Position numbers and translations under genes: made by a program. DNA of 40,077 bases from a virus. Location of the stretch: IMG/VR virus record IMGVR_UViG_3300038360_000249, positions 1 to 40,077 of that record, one strand, 5' to 3'. Shown one piece after another: positions 1 through 8,357 of this stretch. The notes under the pieces are model-generated. The model was not told the origin of the DNA. It saw only the letters and a list, made by a program, of their open reading frames with translations, and made no database searches. The stretch's first letter is position 1; each line of letters begins with the position of its first letter.

Positions 1-1
1 A

Positions 2-799
2 CAGTCCATAGGAGGGCAGGGTAATACCGGTTCTACGCTTGGGCCTACCGGAGTTCATGTAGATCTTACTATGCCAAATGGCGAGGGAGGATACAGGAGC
101 GCGGAAGAAGTGGCTAGGTACTGGGGATTTGGTTCAGATCAACCGCCAGTAAATCTTGACACGCTGGTTGATTTACAAGGAGTGTTCTTGAATTCTGAAT
201 TAAAGGTTGATGCTCAAACGCAGGACACACTCACTCAATTAGTTGCTACGGGGCAGTTGACGGTACAAGAGGTGCAAGATAATTTCTTAACGGACAATAG
301 TCCGGCAGCGGTCAAAGCTCGATACAGCACTGATCTGGCTACTATGGTACGTGGAATAAATAATAATGAGTTTGAAGTAGAGGATGCCATAGGTGTTCTC
401 GAAGAAATGGGGTATCAAGGGCGAAATATTGACAAGGATCTCTTGGAGAATGGCGTTATTGAGGAAAAAATTTATAGGTATAGACTTCCAATAGTCTTAC
501 GAGAATTCGTTGAGACAAGGGAGGAGTTGTTTGATTCAAGCTCTCCCATCAAATCACTGGGTCGCTATGGGCGGAATATAGTTGATGTAACACTTACCCA
601 GCTTCAACGAGGAGGGCGTGATTGGGACGAGTTTGTAAATAAGCATCTTGGCGGAGATAGAACGCCTAGGTCGGTAAAAGGTTTTATAAGTGAAGACATG
701 ATGAATCGAATGACCCGTGAGTTGTTTACTAGATTCCCTACTCAAAACCCTGATGACATCAAGGATGACATTAAGAACGTATTTCGTATAATCCAATAA
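2..799 (+). CDS. Virion-associated protein, C-terminal part, with M23-like motif (5' end outside window)
   Basis: The frame is open from base 2 and ends at TAA 797-799, so this is the last 265 residues of a longer protein. Its first residues contain GNTGSTLGPTGVHVDL, which resembles the C-terminal zinc-binding motif of M23 (LytM-type) peptidases (usually GNTG..TGPHLHFE), although the second ligand position here is Asp rather than His. The remainder is mostly helical and is not recognised. The next ORF starts one base after the stop, so the two are co-translated. By position before a giant ejection-type protein it is probably a virion-borne wall-degrading protein that helps DNA entry. That role is inferred, and the M23 match rests on a short stretch; the catalytic H...D half would lie outside the window. 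An ATG at 71 is available but probably internal. Confidence 0.55.
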   Translation, partial: QSIGGQGNTGSTLGPTGVHVDLTMPNGEGGYRSAEEVARYWGFGSDQPPVNLDTLVDLQGVFLNSELKVDAQTQDTLTQLVATGQLTVQEVQDNFLTDNSPAAVKARYSTDLATMVRGINNNEFEVEDAIGVLEEMGYQGRNIDKDLLENGVIEEKIYRYRLPIVLREFVETREELFDSSSPIKSLGRYGRNIVDVTLTQLQRGGRDWDEFVNKHLGGDRTPRSVKGFISEDMMNRMTRELFTRFPTQNPDDIKDDIKNVFRIIQ

Positions 800-800
800 T

Positions 801-3800
801 ATGCCTGTAATCTCACACACAGATCGCATTTATCAGCTTGCAAAGCAACGTGCAGATGAACGTAAAGTTAATCTACCAAAACCAACTGATCCAGTTGGGG
901 CGATTGTTAGCTCGTTGAAACATACCATTGACGAGGGCATAAGACCCAACATTGAAAATGTTGCAACGGCAGCTGGCGAGATTACTAATTTAGCTGGGGT
1001 TGGCTATATCCCCGGACTTAGTACTCCAGAGCAATTGGAAAGGCAGGAGCGTGGGGAGGAGGATGTACGTCCTAAATGGGAGCAAGCCTTAAGTGCTACT
1101 ACCAAAACCGTGGGAGGGGTGGCCGGAACCGCTTTGGATGTTGTTTTTGCAGCTCCTGTAGCTGGCTTTGAAGCTTTAAACGAAGTGGCCGCGGGTAAAG
1201 AGCCGGGCTTTTTTACTGACGTTTTAAGTTTGGCAAATGTTACTTTTGAATTTCTTGGTGGGCTAGGGGATGCTCCGGGGGAAAGGAGTGAGCAAAGGCA
1301 AAGGGCGGAGTCTTTTGCTGGTAAATGGGCCGGTTGGGTTAGAGATCCTTTTTGGGAAAAGGTAGGTGGAGCTTCCGTTACTAGTGAGATGGACACGGTG
1401 TGGAGGTATATAGTTGAGGATGTTTTAGATCAAACATTGCCAGAGTTGATTATTGTGAAGGGGCCGAAATTAACAAAAAAAACTGGAGAGGCTCTAATTT
1501 CACCTAAGAAAACATTGCAAAAAATTCGCTCTAGTGTTCCTTCTGTTAAGGCGAAGGGTGTGCCAGAGGGTATTAAGAATGCGAATGTATCGCCAGCCGA
1601 GAGGGTGCGCATGTATATTGAGGGGGAGAAGAGGATACCTCAAACCGAAAGAACGCGAATGTTAAATGAGATCGAAGAGATTGTGAGAAGGGACGACTTG
1701 AAGGCGCTTGAGGAGTTTGAGGTTAGAAGTCCGCAGATGTATAAGGAGTATATCAAGATTGATCGCCAGCGACTTAATTTTACGGAGAAGTTCAAGGAGT
1801 TGTTTGAGAAAACCCGGAAGGGAGAGAGTATTACATTAGGGGATAAAAAATATCTAGTTGAATCCTTTGAGAAGCAATTTGGCAGGGAGCCTTCCACGGT
1901 TCCAGCTGTTAATGATTTAGTAAGCAAGGTGCGCTCAAGCGCTTTGAAGGTTGATATGTACGAAGCTGTCATGCAAGAGGTAGTTGCTAGTACAATGTCT
2001 CATCCTAAATTCGTTGAAGCTATGAAGCTTGATCGAACTACATTGAAACCTAAACAGCCTAAATCGTTTGAAGAAAAAGGAAAGTTTGCGCAATTAGAAG
2101 GGGCTGAAAAGTTTCCAAAACAACCTACGGCAGAGGGGGCCAGGGAAAAACTAGAGCAGAAGGCTATCAAGGATGCACGCAGGGAGTTGGAATCAGGGCC
2201 AGGTGAGCTTTTTATTAACAATGAGGCTAAGACCCTAGGTAAGTTCAAGAAAACGATCCCTGAGCTTGATACGATGGATTTACCATCTGCTCTAAAATTT
2301 GCTGAGAAGAAATTACAAACTAGTCCGAGTGCTACTTTGCAGGAATTTGTAGATAGATATAAGAATTTTGATTCGAGAGTTGATGAAGCGTATCAAGGAA
2401 AGCGTGGAGCTGATGAAGTGTTCAGTGATATTATTCAAAGAAGCCAGGAGATTAGAGCTGGGGAGAGAACAAGGGATGGTAAGCTTAAGGTTGAGACTGA
2501 AGAGCTTACAAAGCGTGAGGAGAAGATCCTTAAAGATGTAGCAAAAAAGGCCGAGACCGTAGAAGGTCGGGGCGAAATACAATTGAGGCAGCCTTCTCCA
2601 CCAAAGGAGATTGATATCTTGGTGGAGCAAGTGCCAAAGGACAAGATTCCTTTTGGAGATGAGGTTGTTGGAAAGTTCTTTAAAGAAGATAAGAATCCTA
2701 TTGGATTATATGATGAGTATTTTGCAGAGCCAAGAAGGGTGATAGCGGATAAAGTACTTGAGAAGTCTCTTGGAGAAGAGGTTGTGAAGCTTGATCGTGA
2801 ATGGCAAAACGAACAAGGTAGGGTGGTGAATGAAATGCATGACCTACAAAATGAAGTTCTTGCACGATATAAGGGGGAGACTGGTCTTAAGGAGAAACTC
2901 ACTATGCAAAAACGTATGGAGTTCCTAGCTGAAGAGTCTCGTAAAATATTCGAAGCGATTGAAGATCCAAAATTAAGAGAGGGGCTTTCTAAAGAGAATC
3001 AAAAAACTGTACGAGACTTTGTTGAGGAGTTTGATGCTCAAAGGATTATCCTGAAAGATCACCATGCTTCCATGATTCAATATCGTAATAGAAAGATTTC
3101 TGATATGAAAGATTCTATTCTTGATTTAGAGGTGTGGCTTGAGGAGCATTCTGGAAGAACTCATGAGACCGTGGCTAGAAGAGTTGACGCTCAAATACAA
3201 CACCACAAAGATGTGATTAAGATTCGTGAAGCAAAAAACAAAGAGTCGGAAAGTATCATAAATAGATTGGCTGAAAAGAATGAGCAGTACATACCTCACA
3301 TTATTAATCCTCACATGCGCCTATGGGTAGAGAGGCATTTCCCAGAGGTGGTAGATGCAGCTTCGAAGGCTATGTTATTCAGAGACAACAACTTCTTGAA
3401 GATAAGGAAGGACTTCCCTTTCTATCAGAAGGATGCGTTCACAGCCATGGCATTGTACAAACGTGAGGCGAAGAGGCAGTTGACACTTGACAAGCTTGCA
3501 GAAGATATGATTGATTCTGCTGCATCACAGGGTCACATAAAAGGCACTGTAAAGGGAGCGTTCCTCAGAAAGTTCCTAGATCAGAAGTTCTTCGAAAAAC
3601 GTCCAGGACGTGAAACGGTGGAGCCTACGGCGAAGGTGGCGTATGACGCACTTTACAAATTGACTGGAAAAGCCGATGAGGGCCTCTCAGCACTTATGAA
3701 AAAAGACATGTCCACATTATCAGACCTGCTCAAGAGAGAAATTATTCTTACAAAAGAACAGGTAGAGTTTATCAAAAAGCACGCTAAAGATCAAGGGAAA

Positions 3801-4859
3801 ATCGATATTAAGGGTGACGTGTTGAAGCTTAATATGCTTGAGCCAAACATCAATGCGGTCGATGCTTTCATCACAAATATAAAGAACTTAGGGTATGCAA
3901 GTACCATTGGTTTGAACCCACGTACTACGATGCTTAACCTTGTGACTCAGCCCGTAGTTGGATTGTCTCACTCTGGCCTTGGGCCTCTTGAAGGGATGAA
4001 GGCTCAGGTTGAAGCGTACAAGTTTGCGTTCAAGAGTTGGAAGCCCGGGAAAGAAGGTCAGAAGTTTAGAGATAAAATCGAGGACTCAGGACTGGCCCCT
4101 TCAAACAGGCAACTGTTTAATCCAGAAAGGCCATTCACTCTTAACAGAGAAAGGTTTGCTGGAACTATGCTGATGAACATGAAGTTCTCAGAGTATGTAG
4201 CTAGGACAGTTACAGCTCATGTTGGATACAAAGCGTACAAGAAGGGATTGATTACAAAAGAGCAGGCGGGAGAGATTATTACTATAGATGGTACAAAGCT
4301 GGCTAAGGGATGGTCGGACAAATTCAACTTTGAATACACGGCTGCCACTATGCCACTCTGGACAGACACCATGTTCGGAAGGGCAGTGATGTTCCTTGGA
4401 AGTTTTGGACTGAAGAATACAGATCTCCATATCAAGCTTGCCAAAGAAGCTAAGTTTACAGAATGGCTAGGTGAGTCAGAGAAAATTTTTAAGAGGAAGG
4501 ATGTCGGTACTCCAGAGAAAATGAAATTGATTATCGAAGAGTACAATAAGAATCATGCTAGGCTTGGACTGGCGAAGGAGGCGGTATATGGCCTCTCTGC
4601 TGCGATGGTGCTAGGACAAATATTTGACATTGACCTTGATGAGTTCACTACTAAGGGAATGGGATTTGGTATTTCTAATCCGATCACGAATTTATTCCTT
4701 GGTACTGGTGGATGGAATCAAGATGTTACAAGTAAGATTAAACCGTTTATCCCTGGGCGTGGAGCCGTGAGGAGTGTTGATAAGATGCTCGGAACAGATG
4801 TGCTGTCTAATTACAGGGACTTTGGAAACGTACCTCAAATATCAGATTTAATTAAATAA
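801..4859 (+). CDS. Giant internal-virion/DNA-ejection type protein (1352 aa)
   Basis: A single 1352-residue ORF that begins one base after the preceding stop. The N-terminal 200 residues carry small-residue-rich, weakly hydrophobic stretches (around residues 95-125). The middle third is highly charged and helical (Lys/Glu-rich, probable coiled coils). The C-terminal third (from about residue 820) has segments such as YIPHIINPHM and GLNPRTTMLNLVTQP. These resemble large polyvalent or internal-virion proteins of podoviruses, which are carried in the capsid and ejected with the DNA to span the envelope. The position between tail/virion genes and the lysis cassette fits. No catalytic motif was recognised. 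The alternative, a tape-measure protein, is less likely because no tail-tube or sheath gene neighbours it and the C-terminal signature differs. Confidence 0.65.
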   Translation: MPVISHTDRIYQLAKQRADERKVNLPKPTDPVGAIVSSLKHTIDEGIRPNIENVATAAGEITNLAGVGYIPGLSTPEQLERQERGEEDVRPKWEQALSATTKTVGGVAGTALDVVFAAPVAGFEALNEVAAGKEPGFFTDVLSLANVTFEFLGGLGDAPGERSEQRQRAESFAGKWAGWVRDPFWEKVGGASVTSEMDTVWRYIVEDVLDQTLPELIIVKGPKLTKKTGEALISPKKTLQKIRSSVPSVKAKGVPEGIKNANVSPAERVRMYIEGEKRIPQTERTRMLNEIEEIVRRDDLKALEEFEVRSPQMYKEYIKIDRQRLNFTEKFKELFEKTRKGESITLGDKKYLVESFEKQFGREPSTVPAVNDLVSKVRSSALKVDMYEAVMQEVVASTMSHPKFVEAMKLDRTTLKPKQPKSFEEKGKFAQLEGAEKFPKQPTAEGAREKLEQKAIKDARRELESGPGELFINNEAKTLGKFKKTIPELDTMDLPSALKFAEKKLQTSPSATLQEFVDRYKNFDSRVDEAYQGKRGADEVFSDIIQRSQEIRAGERTRDGKLKVETEELTKREEKILKDVAKKAETVEGRGEIQLRQPSPPKEIDILVEQVPKDKIPFGDEVVGKFFKEDKNPIGLYDEYFAEPRRVIADKVLEKSLGEEVVKLDREWQNEQGRVVNEMHDLQNEVLARYKGETGLKEKLTMQKRMEFLAEESRKIFEAIEDPKLREGLSKENQKTVRDFVEEFDAQRIILKDHHASMIQYRNRKISDMKDSILDLEVWLEEHSGRTHETVARRVDAQIQHHKDVIKIREAKNKESESIINRLAEKNEQYIPHIINPHMRLWVERHFPEVVDAASKAMLFRDNNFLKIRKDFPFYQKDAFTAMALYKREAKRQLTLDKLAEDMIDSAASQGHIKGTVKGAFLRKFLDQKFFEKRPGRETVEPTAKVAYDALYKLTGKADEGLSALMKKDMSTLSDLLKREIILTKEQVEFIKKHAKDQGKIDIKGDVLKLNMLEPNINAVDAFITNIKNLGYASTIGLNPRTTMLNLVTQPVVGLSHSGLGPLEGMKAQVEAYKFAFKSWKPGKEGQKFRDKIEDSGLAPSNRQLFNPERPFTLNRERFAGTMLMNMKFSEYVARTVTAHVGYKAYKKGLITKEQAGEIITIDGTKLAKGWSDKFNFEYTAATMPLWTDTMFGRAVMFLGSFGLKNTDLHIKLAKEAKFTEWLGESEKIFKRKDVGTPEKMKLIIEEYNKNHARLGLAKEAVYGLSAAMVLGQIFDIDLDEFTTKGMGFGISNPITNLFLGTGGWNQDVTSKIKPFIPGRGAVRSVDKMLGTDVLSNYRDFGNVPQISDLIK

Positions 4860-4860
4860 C

Positions 4861-5103
4861 ATGACAACTATAGAAGTTTTAAAGGAGCAGGTGGTTACTT
4901 TATTCAAACAGATGGGGGATGTTTGCAAGGACATAAAAACCATCAAAGAGAATCATTTATATCATATAGAAAAAGACATGAGTGAATTCAAGACGGACTT
5001 GAAATGGGTTAAAAAAATCCAATGGTACACGATCACTTTTGCTGCAACTAATTTAGTGGGAATCTTGATTACTATTATCATAATGTTATTAACTAACAAA
5101 TAG
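4861..5103 (+). CDS. XhlA-like membrane protein, probable lysis accessory/holin
   Basis: An 80-residue protein with an amphipathic, coiled-coil-like N-terminal part (residues 1-52, repeated Leu/Ile/Val with Lys/Glu) followed by one strong transmembrane segment (about 55-77) and a short TNK tail. This helix-then-anchor layout is that of the haemolysin XhlA/holin-associated family. It starts one base after the ejection-protein stop and ends three bases before the endopeptidase start, inside the lysis cassette. It probably helps membrane permeabilisation or tethers the lytic enzyme. The family assignment rests on architecture rather than a sequence signature. Confidence 0.6.
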   Translation: MTTIEVLKEQVVTLFKQMGDVCKDIKTIKENHLYHIEKDMSEFKTDLKWVKKIQWYTITFAATNLVGILITIIIMLLTNK

Positions 5104-5106
5104 AAC

Positions 5107-5637
5107 ATGTTACTTTGTCCAATAGAAAATTCGGCATTACTCAAAACGGACTGGGTTCAGATGAGGCCAAGGATTACTCAGACGTTTGGTCTGAATAAAG
5201 GAGTCTACAAACAGTTTGGCATGGATGGTCATAATGGAATTGATTACGGCGTTCCTGTGGGGACTCCTATTTATGCAGCGCATGATGGAAAGGTGAAAGT
5301 AAAGAACGATGGGAAGAAAGGCTACGGACTTCATGTGAAGCTACGAGGAAAGTTTAATGGAAGGGAGTCTGTCTACGGACACCTCTCAAAAGTTGCCGTG
5401 AAAAGCGGTGACTATGTTAGTGCGGGGGACTTAATAGGTCACTCTGGAAACACGGGGTTTTCTACCGGGCCTCACCTTCACTTCGGATTCAGGGTTCTAG
5501 TCAAGGGGGCTGGCGATGTTTTCATTTGGAAAGTGGCGAATTATAAGAATGGATTCTATGGGTACATTGATCCGTTGCCGTACATGATTACGTACAAGGG
5601 GACTTCTGTATCGCCTACGATCTTGTCACAGAACTAG
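5107..5637 (+). CDS. M23 family endolysin (LytM-type zinc metallo-endopeptidase)
   Basis: A 176-residue single-domain enzyme. Metal-binding motifs are complete: HNGID (H42, D46), YGHL (H92) and GPHLHF (H123, H125), preceded by the family's Q-x-FG strand (QTFGLN). M23 enzymes hydrolyse peptide cross-links in peptidoglycan. No signal peptide is visible, so release would need the neighbouring holin candidates (4861-5103 and 5679-5939). The gene starts three bases after its upstream neighbour. The loop around residues 126-155 is longer than in minimal LytM domains. Identification is firm; assignment as the lysis enzyme rather than an entry lysin follows from its neighbours. Confidence 0.9.
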   Translation: MLLCPIENSALLKTDWVQMRPRITQTFGLNKGVYKQFGMDGHNGIDYGVPVGTPIYAAHDGKVKVKNDGKKGYGLHVKLRGKFNGRESVYGHLSKVAVKSGDYVSAGDLIGHSGNTGFSTGPHLHFGFRVLVKGAGDVFIWKVANYKNGFYGYIDPLPYMITYKGTSVSPTILSQN

Positions 5638-5651
5638 TTATATGCTAAGAT
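5623..5651 (+). promoter_or_regulatory. Candidate promoter for the holin gene
   Basis: TTGTCA at 5623-5628, a 17-base spacer and TAAGAT at 5646-5651 with an extended TGC just before it. Predicted transcription start is near 5658, about 20 bases before the holin ATG. It overlaps the end of the endolysin gene, so the holin could be expressed separately. Prediction from consensus only. Confidence 0.4.
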
Positions 5652-5678
5652 AATTCTGTTATTTTCTAACCCAATATT

Positions 5679-5939
5679 ATGTTAGAGAGACTAAAACGAT
5701 TTTTATGTAGGGACGAGGTTCGTTCTTGGTTCGAGACATTTCTCGCAACCTTTCTTTCCGTCTTTGGACTTGAGCTACTTTTGCTCTTTGAGCAGTTCCA
5801 GACCGTTTCAGGTGGACTGGCTGCAATGGCAGCGGTCATCCTCCTTTCTGTAGCTGGAGCCACTGTAAGGAGCCTTATAAAGGCATTACAATACATGCTG
5901 TTCGGGGACAAATATCCATTACGAAGATCATCTGAATAG
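5679..5939 (+). CDS. Holin candidate (two transmembrane helices)
   Basis: An 86-residue protein with a charged N-terminus (residues 1-16), a first hydrophobic helix at about 19-37, a second at about 45-62 and a basic C-terminal tail. Size, topology and location directly after the endolysin are typical of class II holins, which permeabilise the inner membrane at a set time. The start ATG follows the A/T-rich context caatatt and has no Shine-Dalgarno sequence, as usual in this genome. The sequence family was not recognised. Confidence 0.6.
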   Translation: MLERLKRFLCRDEVRSWFETFLATFLSVFGLELLLLFEQFQTVSGGLAAMAAVILLSVAGATVRSLIKALQYMLFGDKYPLRRSSE

Positions 5940-5955
5940 ATCACCCTTTTACAAT

Positions 5956-6111
5956 TTGGTTGAGATACCTCTCTTCCTGCTTGGATGCGTGGTATCTCTT
6001 GTTATATGGTATCTAAGGCTTTGCTGGTGGCTCTTTTGTCTATGGTTTTATGTCGTCCTTATTGCATTCGGTGCGGTACTTATTATGGCTTTGTTTGACA
6101 AGCTATTCTAA
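5956..6111 (+). CDS. Short hydrophobic ORF in lysis cassette (51 aa, non-ATG start)
   Basis: From TTG at 5956 to TAA at 6109-6111 the frame encodes about 51 residues that are almost entirely hydrophobic and Trp-rich (for example LVIWYLRLCWWLLCLWFYVV), ending in a short MALFDKLF tail. It lies 16 bases after the holin stop on the same strand. It could be a second holin or antiholin. Against it: there is no ATG start apart from one near the C-terminus and no ribosome-binding site. Alternative starts are CTG 5932 or GTG 5989. Treat it as a plausible but unproven gene. Confidence 0.35.
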   Translation: MVEIPLFLLGCVVSLVIWYLRLCWWLFCLWFYVVLIAFGAVLIMALFDKLF

Positions 6112-6267
6112 ATAGTGTTAGAATGAGACGACTTCAATTAGGCAGCAAGGGCATGATAAATTTTTTCAACTTGCATTGCCTCGAAGGTCAACCCAAGAGG
6201 CTGGGTAACTACATAAGGCTAAAAGGAGCGCTTCGGAGCAGCTCTTGTCTGTGAATTACCTGGCTTT
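6112..6267. other. Convergent intergenic region between lysis genes and leftward operon
   Basis: The plus-strand lysis transcript and the long minus-strand operon meet here. The region contains a spaced inverted repeat (GGTAACT near 6204 and AATTACC near 6255) and a GC-rich patch around 6225-6245 (agcgcttcggagc), so the RNA may fold. There is no clean hairpin with a T-tract on either strand. No ORF is supported. A bidirectional terminator is expected but not demonstrated. Confidence 0.3.
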
Positions 6268-6639
6268 TTATCTTACATGGGAATCGACAATCTTTCTCGC
6301 TTCATCAAATCCTTTGCAGATGTACGCCCCTACACGGCTGACTGATTGCAGAGCCTTGATCCAATCCTTTTGAGCTTGAGATGTTGCCGAGCCTTTTTGT
6401 CGCTTCAGCTCTATGAACAATAGGAACGCATAGCCGTGCTTCGACTGGTCTGCATTGATGTAAATCAATAGGTCTGGGAGCCCTGGTCGTAGTCCCATTC
6501 GTTTATTCAAAGCCTTCTGCTTTATTGAAGGTGTCCAGGTTGAGTTTGGGATAGCCGAAAAGCGCAGCTTCTTAATCTCTAGGTAGTCGACTAGAGTTTT
6601 TTGCTCATCTCTTTCTAGGGGACTGTTGTTTTTGGTCAT
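6268..6639 (-). CDS. VRR-NUC domain nuclease
   Basis: A 123-residue protein matching the VRR-NUC (virus-type replication-repair nuclease) fold. It has an N-terminal helix with E12 (RDEQKTLVDYL), the GLRPGLPDLLI segment (D56), IELKR (E77, K79) and S-Q-x-Q-KDW (Q88/Q90). These form the PD-(D/E)xK site. Stand-alone phage versions are thought to act on branched DNA or replication intermediates. It is the last gene of the leftward operon; its start overlaps the upstream stop by four bases (ATGA), implying translational coupling. Confidence 0.85.
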   Translation of the reverse strand: MTKNNSPLERDEQKTLVDYLEIKKLRFSAIPNSTWTPSIKQKALNKRMGLRPGLPDLLIYINADQSKHGYAFLLFIELKRQKGSATSQAQKDWIKALQSVSRVGAYICKGFDEARKIVDSHVR

Positions 6640-6965
6640 GACTCTTTGATATCGTGGATTTCTACATTACATGGCAACGGTCTCATCTCAGGCTCATTCC
6701 TTATACTCCAGTTAAATCTAGCGTCATCTAATCCTGCCTTGAAAGGAGCTATCTCTTCTTCTTTCATTCCTGATTGAGAGCCTGGTCTTTTCCAGTAGGT
6801 GTTCACTACCTTCTCATGCCCTCCAGGAATAAGTCTTTTAACAGTGACTCTCACTGCCATTTGCATTTGCTCAACCTTACTTCTATCTGTCATATCTAAA
6901 GGCTTTCCCTCGGGCCACAGACATAAATACATACGTTCTTCTATTTGTGAATCTAGTTTTTTCAT
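6636..6965 (-). CDS. Hypothetical protein (109 aa)
   Basis: A soluble 109-residue protein with no recognised family. Visible features are a central basic stretch (VRVTVKRLIPGGHEK) and a Trp/Arg-rich half (TYWKRPG, ARFNWSIRN). It overlaps both neighbours by four bases (start of the VRR-NUC gene; stop of the upstream gene), so the three form a translationally coupled set. It may work with the nuclease, but nothing in the sequence proves this. Confidence 0.75.
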   Translation of the reverse strand: MKKLDSQIEERMYLCLWPEGKPLDMTDRSKVEQMQMAVRVTVKRLIPGGHEKVVNTYWKRPGSQSGMKEEEIAPFKAGLDDARFNWSIRNEPEMRPLPCNVEIHDIKES

Positions 6966-7288
6966 TTCTTAAATCCGTTATAATATAATTTTTTAATAAA
7001 GTGTTTCATATTTAATGCCCTGTTGTGATCATCCCCTTCCTCATAAGAGTAGTACCATTCAAACAACTGCTCTCTAGTTGGATTGTATTTAACTGAGTCT
7101 AGCATATTAGTTAGATCCCAGAACTCATCACCGACTCCTAGAACCTCGCCTATATCATCCCCAATCCACCACATATCTTCTACATATTCTTTACCATAGT
7201 ACTTTTCTACAAAGACGGCAGCTAGTTTATTAATAGCTTTCTCAGCTTCGTATAGTAGGTTTTGTAATTTACTGTCAATTTTTTTCAT
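6962..7288 (-). CDS. Hypothetical acidic protein (108 aa)
   Basis: The N-terminal half is helical (KLQNLLYEAEKAINKLAAVF). The middle is strongly acidic and aromatic (YVEDMWWIGDDIGEVLG, WYYSYEEGDD). The C-terminus is basic. The profile resembles small phage proteins that bind a basic partner or mimic nucleic acid, but no family is recognised. It shares the MKKxDS start with its downstream neighbour (6636-6965), with which it overlaps by four bases. Confidence 0.75.
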   Translation of the reverse strand: MKKIDSKLQNLLYEAEKAINKLAAVFVEKYYGKEYVEDMWWIGDDIGEVLGVGDEFWDLTNMLDSVKYNPTREQLFEWYYSYEEGDDHNRALNMKHFIKKLYYNGFKK

Positions 7289-7306
7289 TGGTTGCTTTTT
7301 TAGGTG

Positions 7307-7486
7307 TTAAAGTTCGCTGCAAACTACATACCCTAGTGAGTTAACGCTTTTCCCCATTTCCATTCTATCGCAACTATCTGCCATCTTTTCGTTATACTCA
7401 ATCACGTCATCGACAGGCGTCCCCAATTGTATTTCACATCCACTAAGAAGGAGAATTAAAATAATAAGAAGTAAAGCTTTTTTCAT
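7307..7486 (-). CDS. Small lipoprotein (59 aa)
   Basis: Read from ATG 7486 to TAA 7307-7309. The N-terminus is a textbook lipoprotein signal: MKK, a run of Leu/Ile, and lipobox LLSGC with the modified Cys at residue 17. The mature part is 43 residues and contains two more Cys (C39, C56). It starts three bases after the stop of the short membrane protein upstream. A tiny phage lipoprotein next to small membrane-anchored proteins suggests an outer spanin or a superinfection-exclusion protein; both roles are inferred. If it is an o-spanin the host is diderm. Confidence 0.7.
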   Translation of the reverse strand: MKKALLLIILILLLSGCEIQLGTPVDDVIEYNEKMADSCDRMEMGKSVNSLGYVVCSEL

Positions 7487-7489
7487 AGT

Positions 7490-7666
7490 TCATTGTGTTA
7501 AATTATTTTCTTTTTTCATATCAGTAGTGTAATCGTAATCAACCTCATGCCATTCTTGAAGGGCTTCTCTCACGACCACCATCTCATCAGCAAAGAGCTG
7601 TATGCCCCACATCAAGGTTGCTGCTACAAGGAGAGTTCCTATTTCTAATTTGTCTAGGTTGTTCAT
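7490..7666 (-). CDS. Small single-pass membrane protein (58 aa)
   Basis: ATG at 7666, TGA at 7490-7492. Residues 8-25 (EIGTLLVAATLMWGIQLF) form one hydrophobic segment, followed by a polar, acidic tail of about 30 residues ending KKENNLTQ. It lies between the lipoprotein gene (three bases away) and the anchored protein at 7679, so three consecutive genes encode envelope proteins. No family is recognised. Confidence 0.6.
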   Translation of the reverse strand: MNNLDKLEIGTLLVAATLMWGIQLFADEMVVVREALQEWHEVDYDYTTDMKKENNLTQ

Positions 7667-7678
7667 TGTTGGAGGGGT

Positions 7679-8050
7679 TTATTCAGCCGTCCTGTGGTCA
7701 AATAGGGTTATTGGGTCGCATAATTCTACATTTTCAAGAAACTCAGGAACTTCTTTTTCCAACCTGCAAACCTCAGCTGTATATGCCGTAAACATTGCTC
7801 CGTGCTGCTGCCAAGAGTATCCGCTTTCCGAGAAGAGCATGGAGTGTATTCGGGCCTCCATAAAGTCCCACGAATAATCCCTGTTCTGAATAATCACACT
7901 GTCTATTTGCCTATCGACATCCTTCTTATGTACTTCTAGTTGAGCGCCTATCGTAGATACGTACGTTCGTGTGAATAGTGAGTTGAGGGCTACGTTCAAC
8001 GTTAAGCCGCACAACGTGAGAACCGTGCATATTATAATGGTTTTTTTCAT
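7679..8050 (-). CDS. Membrane-anchored protein (123 aa), possible inner-spanin-like
   Basis: MKK is followed by a hydrophobic anchor (residues 4-25) and then about 95 residues predicted to lie outside the cytoplasm, beginning with a helical stretch (around 40-60, QLEVHKKDVDRQIDSVI). It contains two Cys in the distal part. It lies upstream of a short TM protein and a lipoprotein in the same operon. Anchor plus helical ectodomain next to a lipoprotein is the layout of an i-spanin/o-spanin pair. However, these genes lie in the early operon, away from the endolysin, so a role in host-surface modification is equally possible. Confidence 0.65.
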   Translation of the reverse strand: MKKTIIICTVLTLCGLTLNVALNSLFTRTYVSTIGAQLEVHKKDVDRQIDSVIIQNRDYSWDFMEARIHSMLFSESGYSWQQHGAMFTAYTAEVCRLEKEVPEFLENVELCDPITLFDHRTAE

Positions 8051-8066
8051 AACATTTATTTAAATC

Positions 8067-8357
8067 TTAATTAGGTTTACATGTTTTCCATAGATCATTA
8101 TCATCCATCGCCTCTAACATCCAATCAGCCATTGGTTCTAAACTATCTGGTAAATCTTCTACTACCGTATAATGAGGTTCTGTTTCCATACCTCCTTTAA
8201 ATACTGCTGTTATCTTTTCCCTCATAATCGTAGGTACAAAAGACACCTGTAAATTCTCACAGCTCACTGGTCTTTCTTTGGCAACACGCCTAAGATCATG
8301 GTAGTTATCCACCCCTTGGAGGCAGAATATTGCGAACGGACTTTCATCTTTTTCCAT
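8067..8357 (-). CDS. Hypothetical protein (96 aa)
   Basis: A soluble, acidic protein whose C-terminal half is strongly acidic (EDLPDSLEPMADWMLEAMDD). No family is recognised. It sits in the leftward early operon, 16 bases upstream of the anchored protein. Confidence 0.7.
   Translation of the reverse strand: MEKDESPFAIFCLQGVDNYHDLRRVAKERPVSCENLQVSFVPTIMREKITAVFKGGMETEPHYTVVEDLPDSLEPMADWMLEAMDDNDLWKTCKPN

Noticed and set aside
801-4859. Numerous antisense ORFs opposite the giant virion gene (for example 1004-1396, 2435-2902)
   Set aside because: Ser/Leu/Pro-rich shadow translations of a well-supported gene, without promoters or start contexts.
6204-6262. Possible tRNA in the convergent intergenic region
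   Set aside because: Only about 57 nt with one acceptor-like stem (GGTAACT/AATTACC); no D, anticodon or T arms.
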